A DNA stretch of 64,000 bases, taken from Cristatella mucedo. Its lineage: Eukaryota; Bryozoa; Phylactolaemata; Cristatellidae. The DNA lies in assembly GCA_009760855.2 (NCBI GenBank), contig WPIO01000005.1:7660001-7724000 (forward strand), written 5' to 3'. Under the pieces are notes generated by a model. The model saw only the letters and a program-made list of their open reading frames with translations, was not told the DNA's origin and ran no database searches. This document shows positions 1 to 9,767 of the stretch, in pieces; within the stretch, counting starts at the first letter, position 1, and the number at the start of each line of letters is the position of its first letter. Position numbers and translations under genes: made by a program.

Positions 1-2
1 GT

Positions 3-677
3 ACCCCAAAGAAGAGAGGAAGAAAAAGTAAAACCACTTTTTCAATTGTAAGTGATGAAGGCCCGAGTACAGAACCAACCACACCTCAATTTACAATTGC
101 TACAACTTCAAAAAAGAAGAGAGGAAGAAAAAGTAAAACCACTTTACCAATTTTAGGTGATGTAGAACCCGATGCAAGTGTTATAGAACCTGTTAGAGAA
201 CCTAATACACCTCAATTTACAACTACTATAGAAGATACTTTACCTACAATTATTGAACACCCGTGGGTTACTAGACAAAAATTATTTGAAATTAGCATTA
301 GACCTAATACAGGAAGAATGTCATTTGCAATGAGAGAAGATATAAAGAAAATTACAGAGGATAATATTATTGAGAGTATTTCTAATATCAAAGAAGAATT
401 AGAGAATATAGAAAAAAGAAGTATAAAACAACAAAGTATTCTTGACCATATAAAATCACTAAGACCTAAATTAGGAGAAGGGTTAAAAGTTGTTCCAGTG
501 TTTGTTAAGAGTGATAAAGAAGTGTTTAGTAAAATTGATTTATGGTTAAGAGAGCTTGCTGCTGGAAATAAAGAAGTTGTAAATTCAATAAATGCTGCAG
601 TAGATTATTTAGCTAGATCTAGAAAAGCACCAAAGTCTTACGTTGCAAAAATAACTAATCTATTATTTAATATATAG
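3..677 (+). CDS. Basic AT-hook-like Polinton protein, 5' end outside the window
   Basis: An open frame runs from base 3 to a TAG at 675-677 with no break, so the protein enters from the left and only its last ~224 codons are visible. The first part carries the motif KKRGRKSKTT twice, separated by a Pro/Thr-rich spacer (PTTPQFTIAT-like). RGRK is an AT-hook-like core, which suggests minor-groove DNA binding. The second half is Lys/Glu-rich, probably helical, and lacks a recognisable enzyme motif. It stands directly upstream of capsid genes, so a DNA-condensing or core protein is a reasonable inference, not a demonstrated one. The stop codon overlaps the start motif of the next gene. It is one of the few unbroken long frames in the element. 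Confidence 0.6.
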   Translation, partial: TPKKRGRKSKTTFSIVSDEGPSTEPTTPQFTIATTSKKKRGRKSKTTLPILGDVEPDASVIEPVREPNTPQFTTTIEDTLPTIIEHPWVTRQKLFEISIRPNTGRMSFAMREDIKKITEDNIIESISNIKEELENIEKRSIKQQSILDHIKSLRPKLGEGLKVVPVFVKSDKEVFSKIDLWLRELAAGNKEVVNSINAAVDYLARSRKAPKSYVAKITNLLFNI

Positions 678-680
678 AAA
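671..680 (+). promoter_or_regulatory. TATATAG start-adjacent motif of first minor-capsid-like gene
   Basis: TATATAGAAA lies immediately before the ATG at 681, and its TAG is also the stop of the upstream gene. It belongs to the series of near-identical motifs found at the starts of genes throughout this element. Confidence 0.6.
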
Positions 681-1542
681 ATGAGTGATCTTTTAGGTAT
701 TACAAAAGACATACTTAAGAATGTTGAAGTTATTAGAAAAAGTAGTCAAGCAAGTAAAGAAGGGTATGTGTTCAATGTTATTGGGAATTCTAATCCACTT
801 AGTCTACGTGTTAATACTCCTATTTTATTGAGAAACAAAAACCTAAAAGTTTGTTTTAAGAAGTTTGTTGGAATCAATTCCATAAAAAAATATTACTACT
901 TCTAATAATACTTTTGTTTATAGAAATGCAGGTGGTTCAGAACAAACTGTAACTATAGAACCAGGAATGTATACGGTTGATAGTGATGACTTAAACACTG
1001 GTATTGCTGATAGGATTAATAATTATATTACTCAAACAGGATCAACTACTGATAAGTTTGTAGTTGGTGTTGATACTGGTACTGCACACTCGTGGATTAC
1101 TATGCCTGTTGGATGGAGTTTTATTGCAAGTAAATCTTCTATTTCTAAAGTGCTTGGTTTTACTAAACCTGCTTACACAACAGATAGCAAGTTTTTAGAG
1201 ACATATCCAAATATTACACCCACTGTTTGTACCCCAAACAAAAATTTTTATTCAGAAGAACAAGTAAGTATTGCCGATGTAAAGCTTGTCCTTGTTAATT
1301 GTAATTTAGTTGCACCAGGTACAAGTTTTATAAATGGAATTGAAACTCGAGCTTTAAGAAGTTTTGGTTTCGACATTTATCCATGGGATACAATGGTTTA
1401 CGAACCAAACACACTTGAATACCACAACATTTCCACTGAAAGTCTTAGTGATATAACTATTGGAATTACTGATCAGAACATGAAGTTGTTAGATTTTGGA
1501 GGTGAAAAAATTGCTGTTGTTATAGAAATTATTGAAATATAA
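681..1542 (+). pseudogene. Minor-capsid-like protein 1 of the Polinton, one frameshift
   Basis: The coding frame starts at 681, is lost in an A7 run at 884-890 and continues in the +1 frame to a TAA at 1540-1542, about 287 codons in all. The order of short motifs (an early loop with SNNTF, then PGMYTVDSDDLN, then VNCNLV near the middle, then ITDQN near the end) resembles the minor capsid or penton-like proteins of animal Polintons/adintoviruses; this rests on recall of the family. The VNCNLV and TDQN positions are also present in the next two genes, so all three are probably distant paralogs. Product: probably a single-jelly-roll vertex protein. The homopolymer lesion could be decay, a sequencing error or slippage. 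Confidence 0.55.
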
Positions 1543-1549
1543 TATAAGG

Positions 1550-2468
1550 ATGACAATAATATTAACTGGCACTTCTTCTTCAGATAACAAAACATTATAT
1601 CCTATAATTAATTTAGGAGAAAAATCTGGATATAAAGAAATTGGTTTAAGAAGAATAGAATTTACATATGTAAATAGGGCTATTTCAAATTTTTTTAGGG
1701 TTGTAAATGATAGACTTTGGTTTAAGTATTCTATTTGAGATGTTGGTAATGTTCCAAACATTGAAATTGATTTTGGAAAGGAAAAAGACGGTACTCCTAA
1801 AACTTCAGGAACATATGACAGTAATAATATTGTTCTTTCTTTAAACACAGCTTTAGGACTTAAGAAAAAAGATGCTGCTTCTACGACATCAACTCTGTAC
1901 AACGGAAGATCTGGAAATGGAATAAGATTTAGCGTTGATACAGATGATAAAATAGTTATGCAAGTAGCTGGTGATAGTGTTGTTTTTCTTGGAGCTAATT
2001 CTTTTATTGAAAAAAAACCTGAATTTGTTAGTATTGGAGATACACTAGGCTTTAATTCAAACGAACAAGGAACATTTGATAAGGATATGGTTGGTGGAAC
2101 TCCTTACGAAGCAGTCGAAAAAGCTATGTATTTTGCCGGAACTTATAAAGCATGGAATAAAATGATACAGCCTGATAACAGTGGTGTAAAATGTAAAAGC
2201 GTTGATTGTGATTTGGTTGATCAAAAACTTAATTATATAGAGAAAAAAAGGGTTTTTAGACCAATCAAAATCCTTATACGTTATTGACACTGATGATATT
2301 GCTCCAGGACAAAAAGTTGGTTTACATATTCCAAATGTAATGTACTTACCTACAAAGAGTGATATATCACAATTGAGTACTCTTGAAGTTACATTAACAG
2401 ATCAAAATGGAAATAAGCTTAATACAATTACAGACATTGTATTTACAATAGTTATTAGAAAAAAGTAA
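1550..2468 (+). pseudogene. Minor-capsid-like protein 2, with in-frame TGA and a frameshift
   Basis: The gene starts at ATG 1550, preceded by AATATAAGG, a weak form of the start motif. An in-frame TGA at 1736-1738 and a shift in the A7 run near 2241-2248 interrupt it; it then runs to a TAA at 2466-2468, about 305 codons. It is clearly paralogous to the next gene: both have SGYK-IGLRRIEFTY near residue 30, ND-LWFK, DKIVM, AWNKM, VDCD-V, IAPG-KV-LHIPN and TDQNGNKLN. Family resemblance is to the small structural (penton-like) proteins of animal Polintons. Residues around the TGA (YSI, then DVGN) give no other sign of a domain boundary, so the stop looks like a point lesion or recoding. Confidence 0.55.
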
Positions 2469-2473
2469 AACAA

Positions 2474-2482
2474 GTATAGAAA
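2474..2482 (+). promoter_or_regulatory. GTATAGAAA start-adjacent motif
   Basis: GTATAGAAA abuts the ATG at 2483 and sits 5 nt after the stop of the previous gene. Same class as the TATATAG motifs elsewhere in the element. Confidence 0.5.
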
Positions 2483-3341
2483 ATGAAGATTAAATTGTTA
2501 GGAGCTTCCAACACAGATTATTAAACTATCTATCCTCCAATAATGCTTGGTCCTAAATCTGGGTATAAAAAAATTGGGTTAAGAAGAATAGAGTTTACAT
2601 ACACATATAAAAGCATTGTAAAAATTGTTGCTCTCAAAAATGATAAGCTTTGGTTTAAAACTAATCCTAGAACAGCTAATGGCTATTCTGTTTCTGTTCC
2701 CCGGTTATTACGATAGTGTTAGACTTGTAGCAGCATTAAATAAAGGATTAGACGGTGCTGCATCACTTTACAACCCTTCAAGAAGAGATAGTAATGGAAT
2801 TATTTTTAGTGTTAGTGAAGGTGATAAAATAGTTATGAAAGTAGTAGGTGAATACGTTGTTTTACTAGCAAGTGATATATCTGTGTTATTCATAACATTG
2901 GAGATACCCTTGGTTTTAATACAAAGGAGCAAGGAACATATGCACCTGATTATGATTATGGTGATGGAAGAGAAGAAGATAAAAAATATGAAAAATCACA
3001 TTACTTTGCTGGAACATACATAGCATGGAATAAAATGAAATCCTTTAACTTCAATGACATTGAATGGATAAGCGTTGATTGTGATATAGTTAATCCTGAG
3101 CTTAATTATCTAGAGAGAAAAAAAAGGATTTTTAGATCAATCTTTATCATTATATATCATTGATACAAAAGATATAGCACCAGGTGAGAAAGTTGATTTA
3201 CATATTCCAAACATAATGTATCTCCCGACAAGAGGTGATATAGAAGGAATAAGCAGTTTTATGATTACTTTAACAGATCAAAATGGAAACAAACTCAACG
3301 CTGTTAGAGATGTTATAGTCACGATAGAAATTTCAAAATAG
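2483..3341 (+). pseudogene. Minor-capsid-like protein 3, tandem paralog of the preceding gene
   Basis: A tandem copy of the 1550-2468 gene, with the same motif order. It has a TAA at 2522-2524 where the paralog has a Lys codon, frameshifts near 2700 and near 2885-2960, and a shift in the A8 run at about 3117-3125. This last shift lies at the same place in the protein as the A-run shift of its paralog, just before the segment GFLDQS. It ends at TAG 3339-3341, which also leads into the next gene's start motif. The role is inferred to be a minor capsid component. It is more damaged than the other copies. Confidence 0.5.
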
Positions 3342-3350
3342 TATAGAGAA
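3341..3350 (+). promoter_or_regulatory. GTATAGAGAA start-adjacent motif
   Basis: GTATAGAGAA lies immediately before ATG 3351, overlapping the last base of the preceding stop codon. Confidence 0.5.
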
Positions 3351-3947
3351 ATGGGGAGCTATGTAAGGATTGGTCGTGGAAATATGAGAGGAAAGTATTA
3401 TGGGTCTGGAGTTTTAGATAAAGTAATAGATGGTGTTGGAAGGGTAACACCTGTTTAACTGGATTAACTGGTCTAAGCATGGACATTGCTAGCAAAGGAA
3501 TTGATATGCATCAAGCAAGGAAACTTACTGAACTACAAACAAAGAAAGAAAATATTGATCAAGACTACGCTGTTAAACAAAGAGAGATGGATGATAAACT
3601 TGAAGAAGAAAGAAGAAAGAAAGAACAAGAGTATGAACTTGAGAAACGAAAGAAAGAGGAAGATTATGTTAGAAAGATGCAAGAAATGGAACTTGAGATT
3701 AAGCGCGCAATGCTTGAAAAACTTAAACCAAAAGCTAAAAGAGAAAGAAAAAGGTAAAAATTGATGAGGAAGATGTAGACTATCCAGAAGCTCTTAAAGA
3801 GAAAGATCCAAAAAAGTATAAAGAAATTGATAAAGTAGTAAAAGATGGAACCATCGTTCCTTATAATCCTCGGAGAAGTGATGGATATGGAGGAAGTATA
3901 AGGAAAAAAAGATTGGAGCTGGTTTATATATTCAAAGTAATAAATAA
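3351..3947 (+). pseudogene. Coiled-coil structural protein with Gly-rich ends, frameshifted
   Basis: The N-terminus is Gly/Arg-rich (RIGRGNMRGKYYGSG), followed after a shift near 3440 by a short hydrophobic stretch (LTGLTGLS). A long charged coiled coil rich in K, E, R and Q occupies about 3510-3750. A second shift near 3755 leads into an acidic segment and a C-terminus with GAGLYIQ, after a further probable shift near 3910. Final stop about 3947. Its place between the minor and major capsid genes and the Gly-rich flanks suggest a small virion protein, perhaps equivalent to the adenovirus pVI/pX-type core or cement proteins of Polintons. That assignment is inference from context only. Confidence 0.45.
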
Positions 3948-3958
3948 TTTTTAATTTT

Positions 3959-3966
3959 TTATATAG
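3959..3966 (+). promoter_or_regulatory. TTATATAG start-adjacent motif of the major capsid gene
   Basis: TTATATAG followed by AGAAAGA and ATG 3974, a 7-nt spacer. It matches the consensus at the other genes. Confidence 0.55.
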
Positions 3967-3973
3967 AGAAAGA

Positions 3974-5492
3974 ATGGCGAGCGCAGATATTAGCAATATA
4001 GTTGAACTTGGATACCCTGATTTTCCTGATTATAAACTTAAAGACCACCAATTCAGAGAGTTTTATCAAACTAATGGAAGTGAGAATGATAGAATTGACG
4101 GTAACTTGGTTACATTCACAGTACCACGTGAACAACAAACATGTTATGTTTTATTTGATGGTTATCTTTTAGTTGAAGGAAGGGTTGGTGGTGCACCAGC
4201 AAATCCAACTGATGCACCTATAGTACTTAAAAGATCACTTGCTTTAGGACTAGTTAATAATGCTGGAGCATGGTTATTTAGTAGTATGAGGGTTAGACTT
4301 GGCACTGAAGAAATTAAAAGTCTTCCATTGAAAGAGGCGGTTGGAAGTGTTTCAACACTTATGGGTCTTCTATGTTGTCCAAATGATTATAATAGAACTG
4401 AAGGACCTTCTACTTGATGGAAAAAAGATGAAGCAAATGAATTGGGTGATTTGTTTTCAAACCTTGGATCATATACTAGCCCTGAAGCTTCTAAAGCATC
4501 AAGCTCAAACAATGGTTTCATCTATAGAAGAGGTCAAATAAACAATGTTGTTGAAGCAGACGCAGACGTCGGATCATTTACTATTGGAATACCTCTTGCA
4601 AGACTTTCTGGTTTTTTGTGCTGATATGAATAAAATTCTTTATAATATTCCTTTTACTCTTGAACTAACAAGAATTGGAGATGATAAAAACTGTATCTTG
4701 ACTGGAGATCCAGCAGCAGCTGGTACAACAACAAATACTCTTACAACTAAAGCACCTAATGCTTCTTTTACAGGTGCTGCAAACGATGGTGCTTATACTA
4801 CTTTCAGAGTTCCTATGTCAAAAATGAGACTAGTTGTTCCATGTGTAATGCCGAAAGACAGTATACAAAGATCACTTGCTGAAATTTCAAGTGAAAGGTC
4901 AAAGAAAATAAGGCTAAACTATAGAGATAGGCGATATGAGAATACAACTTTAACAACTCTCAAGCAAGCAACTAGATTCACTAAAACTTTATCAGTTCAA
5001 AATACAATTGATAAAGTTAGGTGGTTGATCGTAGCAGCTCAAATTATAATAAGTTTGGTAGCTACACAGGTAATCCATGTACTTATAACCATTGTGATAT
5101 TAAGAGTTTTTACGTTTACGCCCATGGATCTAAGAAATATCCCCTTATTCCAAGAGAGTGTGAGTTTAAAAAAGGATGGCGTTTTCAATCTTACATGGAT
5201 TTCACAACTTTTAGAAAGCAGTATCTCGGTATTAATGAAATTGTTGAACCTGTTGGTATTGGTTATAATGAGTGGCTATCACTTTATCCAATTCATGTAA
5301 ATTGATCTCCAATACAACGATGAACCTCTTAGAGTAACAACAAAACTTGATGTGACTATTGAGTTCAATAGCAATGCTATTCCAGCCCCTGGTGTTATCG
5401 TTCATTACTTATCTATTTGTGAGAATAGTGCTGAAATAACTTCCAACGGCTCAGGTGCTAATTTCACTTGTACCAAGGGTAATATGGTTTAA
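3974..5492 (+). pseudogene. Candidate major capsid protein (double-jelly-roll type), broken
   Basis: The largest structural gene, about 505 codons from ATG 3974 to TAA 5490-5492. Lesions: in-frame TGA 4415-4417, a shift in the T6 run at 4612-4617, a shift near 5040, and a shift near 5297-5306. Recognisable segments are an N-terminal SADISNIVELGYPDF, a middle MSKMRLVVPCVMP and a C-terminal beta-rich segment with TIEFNSNAIPAP. Length, composition and position fit the double-jelly-roll capsid protein of Polintons/adintoviruses, which forms the icosahedral shell. I cannot verify the fold from sequence alone, so the product name is family-level inference. Confidence 0.55.
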
Positions 5493-5534
5493 GAAGGAAA
5501 AGATTTTTAATAAGCATTATAATAACTAAATATA

Positions 5535-6366
5535 ATGCAAAAAACAAATTGTATTCAGGGGGCTGATGAGTGGAAGAAGGCTATGAAGTTAAATATTGGA
5601 GAATCAGAAGTGTATTCACTTTTAGGTAATGATATGGTATTTGGCTCTCAAATTGATTGTGACATTGAATTAATTTCAAATAGAAAAATAAAAAAATATA
5701 TTGCTAACTCTCAACCTATGAGATTTCCTCAGATGATGTTTGGAAAAGTATTCGAGCCAATAGCAGCTAAATTTCTAGAAATGAAGTTGAATAGAAGTAT
5801 TGAGAATTCAAATGAGTGTTTTACTAGTGATGGGGTATATCGTAATTCTCCAGATGGAATTATTGATCAAGATACTTTAATAGAAATAAAATGTTTATGG
5901 AGTAGAACTATTAAAAATATTGTATTCCAAAGCAATATCTTGCACAGTGTCTACTTGATTTACATGTGTTAAAACTTAGCAGATGTTTTTATAGTGAATT
6001 TGAAATACTCGTTCCAGGTTTGAATTGCTATGATATACCTAAAGACTATGTTGCTGCAGGAACAGTTAGAATTTCAACAACTTATGAATGAGACATGCCA
6101 ATACGTGAACCTCTTTTTATGTTTTTACTTAAAGATGAGAAGTACTTTGAATTCAAATTTGATATAATTTCTGAATATGGTCGTTTTAACAATAAAAAAC
6201 TTTTGGTTATGATATCAAATACTATATGAAAAAAGTAGAAATACAAGTTGTTGAAGAAGAAGATCAGTTTAGATTTATAAGAATTATTCCAGTGGTTAAA
6301 GAAGTGTTAGAGAGATCTAAAATATTAATAAACAATTACATAGATGAACAAAAAGTGTCACAATGA
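5535..6366 (+). pseudogene. YqaJ-like viral recombinase/exonuclease, broken
   Basis: The N-terminal ~130 residues show the YqaJ nuclease layout of the PD-(D/E)XK superfamily: GADEWKKA near the start, FGKVFEPIAAKFLE in the middle helix, SPDGII containing the Asp, and the E-I-K of TLIEIKCLW as the catalytic motif. A frameshift near 5925 follows; the next frame continues with PKQYLAQCLLDLHV, as expected for the helix after the active site. A TGA at 6089-6091 (between TTYE and DMPI) and a shift near 6200 precede the stop at 6364-6366. YqaJ enzymes are 5'-3' exonucleases used in viral recombination or end processing. The gene overlaps the start of the fibre gene by 23 nt. Confidence 0.65.
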
Positions 6367-7206
6367 AGACTATGTGTCGAAGAATAATGGATTCATTCTT
6401 TCTAATCTTGATGCGAATAGTAATAGAATTATTAATTTAGGAGACCCTGTAAATGACTATGACGCTGTTACAAAATCTTATGCTGACGCTAACTTTGCTG
6501 TTAATTCAGGAATAACACTTAATCTTGGTGGAAAGCGTATTACAAATCTAGGAGTAGGTATTAATCCTACAGATGGTGTAAATGTTAGTCAAGTAAATAA
6601 TTGTGTTAAGAAGACTGGAGATACAATGCTAGGAGATCTAGATATGAATGGTAAAGCCATAACATCTACTCATTGGAATTCTGGTAATACTAATCCAGTT
6701 GTCTTAAACGATGACTATTGTGTTACTTATGGTGGAATGAAAAGAGATGTATTACTAAAGAATTATCCTTCAACAACAAATATCAATATGGGTGGTAACT
6801 CAATAACAAACATTTCAGAGCCTGTAAATCCTTCTGACGTTGCTACAAAGAATTATGTAGATAAAACACTTAAAAAAAATTAACAGAAGTAACATCAATC
6901 TCAATGGACCCTAAAGCATTGAACTCAATATTAAATCTATCAACCCCTTACTCATGGACAAATAAAATGTCTCCTCTAATGATGATCTTGAACGTAATGG
7001 TTGTAGGAGCGTCTAATTGTATGTTCCTTAGATCTAATAGTGATACGACAGTAGTATCAGGTGATGTAAGAGCTATAAATACTTCTCCAACCGGTGTTAA
7101 CTTAAAGTATTATGTATATTTTACTAGATTACCTACAGAGTATTACTTCGTTGATAGTGCTGGAAAATTAAAGGTAAACCTCTTGGTTAGTTATGTACCC
7201 ACCTGA
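6344..7206 (+). pseudogene. Fibre protein with phage-tail-fibre-like repeats
   Basis: The ATG at 6344 directly follows ACATAG. Residues ~20-175 contain at least three shaft repeats of the form N-x-I-x-N-L/I-x-x-P-x-(N/D)-x-x-D-A/V-x-T/S-K-x-Y-(A/V)-D (e.g. IINLGDPVNDYDAVTKSYAD and SEPVNPSDVATKNYVD), the triple-stranded shaft signature of phage tail fibres. A shift in the A8 run near 6873-6880 separates it from a C-terminal ~100-residue domain (from 6904) that is beta-rich and could be the receptor-binding head. Role: virion attachment fibre. Similar shafts are known in large DNA viruses and some Polintons. Confidence 0.6.
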
Positions 7207-7241
7207 AAAGTATAAATGAACTATTAAAACTATTAACTCTT

Positions 7242-7628
7242 TTAACTTTGTTGCTTTATGTTTACCTTTAACCACCGGAAATAATTTAGAAATAGAACAG
7301 ACGGCTTCATGATATAAACAATGATGTAAAGAAGGAGAACAACATTGTTTTTTAAGTGTTTATTAACCAATGAATATAGTTTAGTTGGTTTTTCTTTTTT
7401 ATAGTAATTAGAATTTATGTTACAGTATGAACAGACTATACAGTGGTTGTTACGAAAAAGGTTAGAATCAAATTCAGTTTCATTCATATCTTTATCACAG
7501 ATACAACAACGTATTTCATATTCATATTTTGGTCTTTTTCTTTTTAATGGTTTGCAAAAAGGATGACCTCCTTCAAGGCATTCAACTTCATCAAATGTGC
7601 TTAAGCATGTTTCACAAAATATTTCCAT
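7242..7628 (-). CDS. Small Cys-rich zinc-finger-like protein
   Basis: An intact 128-codon frame on the minus strand. The N-terminus has FCETC, a Cys at ECLEGGHPFC, then CCICDKDM and HCIVCSYC: paired cysteines consistent with two zinc sites, RING- or treble-clef-like, but the spacing does not match a named family with certainty. The C-terminal ~35 residues are hydrophobic and may partly be read in a shifted frame. It lies tail to tail with the fibre gene and head to head with the integrase gene, 9 bp apart. Function unknown; a regulatory or ubiquitin-ligase role would be speculation. Confidence 0.5.
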   Translation of the reverse strand: MEIFCETCLSTFDEVECLEGGHPFCKPLKRKRPKYEYEIRCCICDKDMNETEFDSNLFRNNHCIVCSYCNINSNYYKKEKPTKLYSLVNKHLKNNVVLLLYIIVYIMKPSVLFLNYFRWLKVNIKQQS

Positions 7629-7630
7629 TC

Positions 7631-7637
7631 TCTATAG
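7631..7637. promoter_or_regulatory. Shared divergent start motif with palindromic CTATAG
   Basis: The ATGs of the minus-strand Cys-rich gene (7628) and the plus-strand integrase (7638) are separated by 9 bp containing TCTATAG. CTATAG (7632-7637) is its own reverse complement, so both genes see the same TATAG-type motif. Confidence 0.55.
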
Positions 7638-8393
7638 ATGTCGTTTTTAACTCTAAATGAAATAAAATAAGAAGGTAAATTCAATCCTAACTTAGATATA
7701 AGTCAAGTATTCAAGCCAAGGCCAACAAAGATTCCACAAGATTTCTTTAATATTGTTGAGCCTAATGAAAATCACTAAGCAGACATTGTGCATATATGCC
7801 TAATGATTCTGGATATAAATATGCTTTGAGTGTTATTGATGTTGCTAGTAGATATAAAGAATCAAGACCTCTTAAAACAAAGTCTTCTAAAGAAGTAACA
7901 AAAGCAATAATAGATATCTACAGTAAAGGTCCTTTGAAGTGGCCAAAGAAAATGACTGTTGATCCAGGATCAGAGTTTAAAGGTGAGTCTGCTAAAGAAA
8001 TGAAAAAACATGAAACACAAATTATTGAAGGTACTACTAAAAAGAGTGTTGCATTAGTTGAAAGAATGAATAGAACAGTTGCTGAGAGAGCATTTATTGC
8101 TCAGTATGAAAAAGAATTAGAAAGTATTAATAAAGAAGATTATAGTAGAAACGGAGAGTGGATTATTAATTTACCAAAGATTATTGATTATCTAAATAAT
8201 AGTGTTACAAGAATTATTGGTAAAGAACCTTCGAAGGCGATAAAAAAAAGAAAAGGTAAAACTAATGAAACCAAAATATTATGGGAAAAAGTTATTAGAA
8301 CCTGGGACAAGTGTTAGGTATTTATGAAAACCAGGTGAAGGAGAAGATGAAAAAAGAAGAAGAGCTACAGACCCAATATGGAGTTTAACAAAA

Positions 8394-9690
8394 CATAATA
8401 ATAATAATAATAATAATTCACTTGATAAAGCGCCCTCAGAGAACTCAATCTCTCTCTAGGCGCTTTACATTTGCTGTAAAGTGAAATGCAATTGAAGGGT
8501 AAGTAAAATCATGCTTGAAAAACAAACGAAATGAATAATATGGTTAGGGGTGACATGCACAGGGTCAGCATGCAAATGTGGTTAGTGGCAGCATGCACAG
8601 TGTCAGCACGCATAAGCACATCAAGGACGAATCACAGGGACCCACTAAATGCTGTCCTAAATAGGTGTGTTTTTAGGTTCCTTTTAAATGTGGGCAGGTC
8701 AGGGGATGTTCTGACGCAGGTCAGGAGGGAGTTCCAGGCTTTGGGAGCATATGAACTAAATGCACGGTCTCCAAAGGATTTAAGGTTTATATGAGGTATT
8801 TGTAGACTGTTGGATTTCGAGAAGCGGGTGGTACGATGCTTGGCCTGATGGGGTAGTATATCTGAGAGGTAGGCTGGAGCCATAGAATGAAGGGACCTAA
8901 AAGTGAGCGACAAAACCTTGAAGTCAATCCGTTGCTTGACTGGTAGCCAGTGCAGGTCGGTGAGAAGTGGAGTAATGTGGCAACTGCGACGCTCACGACA
9001 GACAAGACTAGCTGCAGAGTTTTGCACAAGCTGCAATCGCCTGATCGCACATGCTGGTAGGCCAGTAAACAGTGAGTTGCAGAAGACGAGACCGGATGTC
9101 ACGAATGCATGAACTAACTTGGACGTGGTATCTTTATCTAAACAAGCCCGAATTTTAGCAATGTTATGAAGCTGAAAATAGGCGGATTTGACTGTGGAGC
9201 TGATATGGTCGTCTAACGAGAGGTCGCTTTGGAATATGACACCTAGATTCCGAGCTGATTCGACAGGAGATATGCTGGCAGAGCCAATTTTGAGAGTCAG
9301 CCTTTCCAATCTCTGGATCACACTGGGTTTGCCCATAACTAGTAAGTTAGTTTTATCATCGTTAAGTTTTAGAAAATTTGCTGCCATCCATGTGCGGATG
9401 TCATTAATGCATGCAGCTAGTGAGTTGAGAGAATTTGAGGTGCTCGAAGGCTGGAAGGGATCAAAGCAAAGGTACAACTGAGTGTCATCCGCATAGAAGT
9501 GAAAGCCTAGATTGTGCTTGGCAATCACATCAGCAAGAGGCAGAGTATAAACCGTGAAAAGAACCGGACCTAGCACTGAGCCCTGAGGTACTCCATATTT
9601 CAGAGGTACTTCAGATGATCTTTGTCCATTCACGTCAATACTCTGGAGTCTCCCACTGAGATAGGACCTGAATAATACTATTAGCATAAT
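8394..9690 (-). mobile_element. 5'-truncated L2/CR1-type LINE inserted in the integrase gene
   Basis: A minus-strand LINE fragment with an unbroken 351-codon frame at 8632-9687. It begins inside the reverse transcriptase (SYLSGRLQ, then GVPQGSVLGP and FHFYADDTQLY, the catalytic box) and continues through the thumb (LHWLPVKQRIDFKV) to the typical C-terminus (FGDRAFSSYAPKAWNSL). The 3' end is a (ATT)n tail at 8397-8418 on the plus strand. CATAAT at 8394-8399 and 9685-9690 is a possible target-site duplication. The intact frame suggests a young insertion. The upstream half of ORF2 and any endonuclease are absent. Confidence 0.85.
8426..8467 (-). other. 3' stem-loop of the L2-like LINE
   Basis: TAAAGCGCC (8426-8434) and GGCGCTTTA (8459-8467) form a perfect 9-bp stem with a 24-nt loop that contains a second AGAGA/TCTCT pairing. 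It is followed at the element's end by the ATT repeat. Such 3' hairpins are the recognition site of reverse transcriptase in some LINEs (e.g. eel UnaL2); the function here is inferred. Confidence 0.6.
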
Positions 9691-9767
9691 GGTATTAAGA
9701 GAACAACCAACTAGATATTTCTTAAATGATGTTGAGAGAAGTTTTGTTAGAGAGGAGTTACAAGTTA

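Noticed and set aside
6344-7206. A bacteriophage or prophage origin because of the tail-fibre repeats
   Set aside because: Neighbouring polymerase, integrase and capsid-like genes are Polinton-type, there are no ribosome-binding sites, and the flanks carry animal transposons.
8531-9481. Plus-strand frames in the LINE at 8394-9690
   Set aside because: Antisense of the intact reverse transcriptase frame; the same applies to plus-strand frames in the other minus-strand LINE copies.
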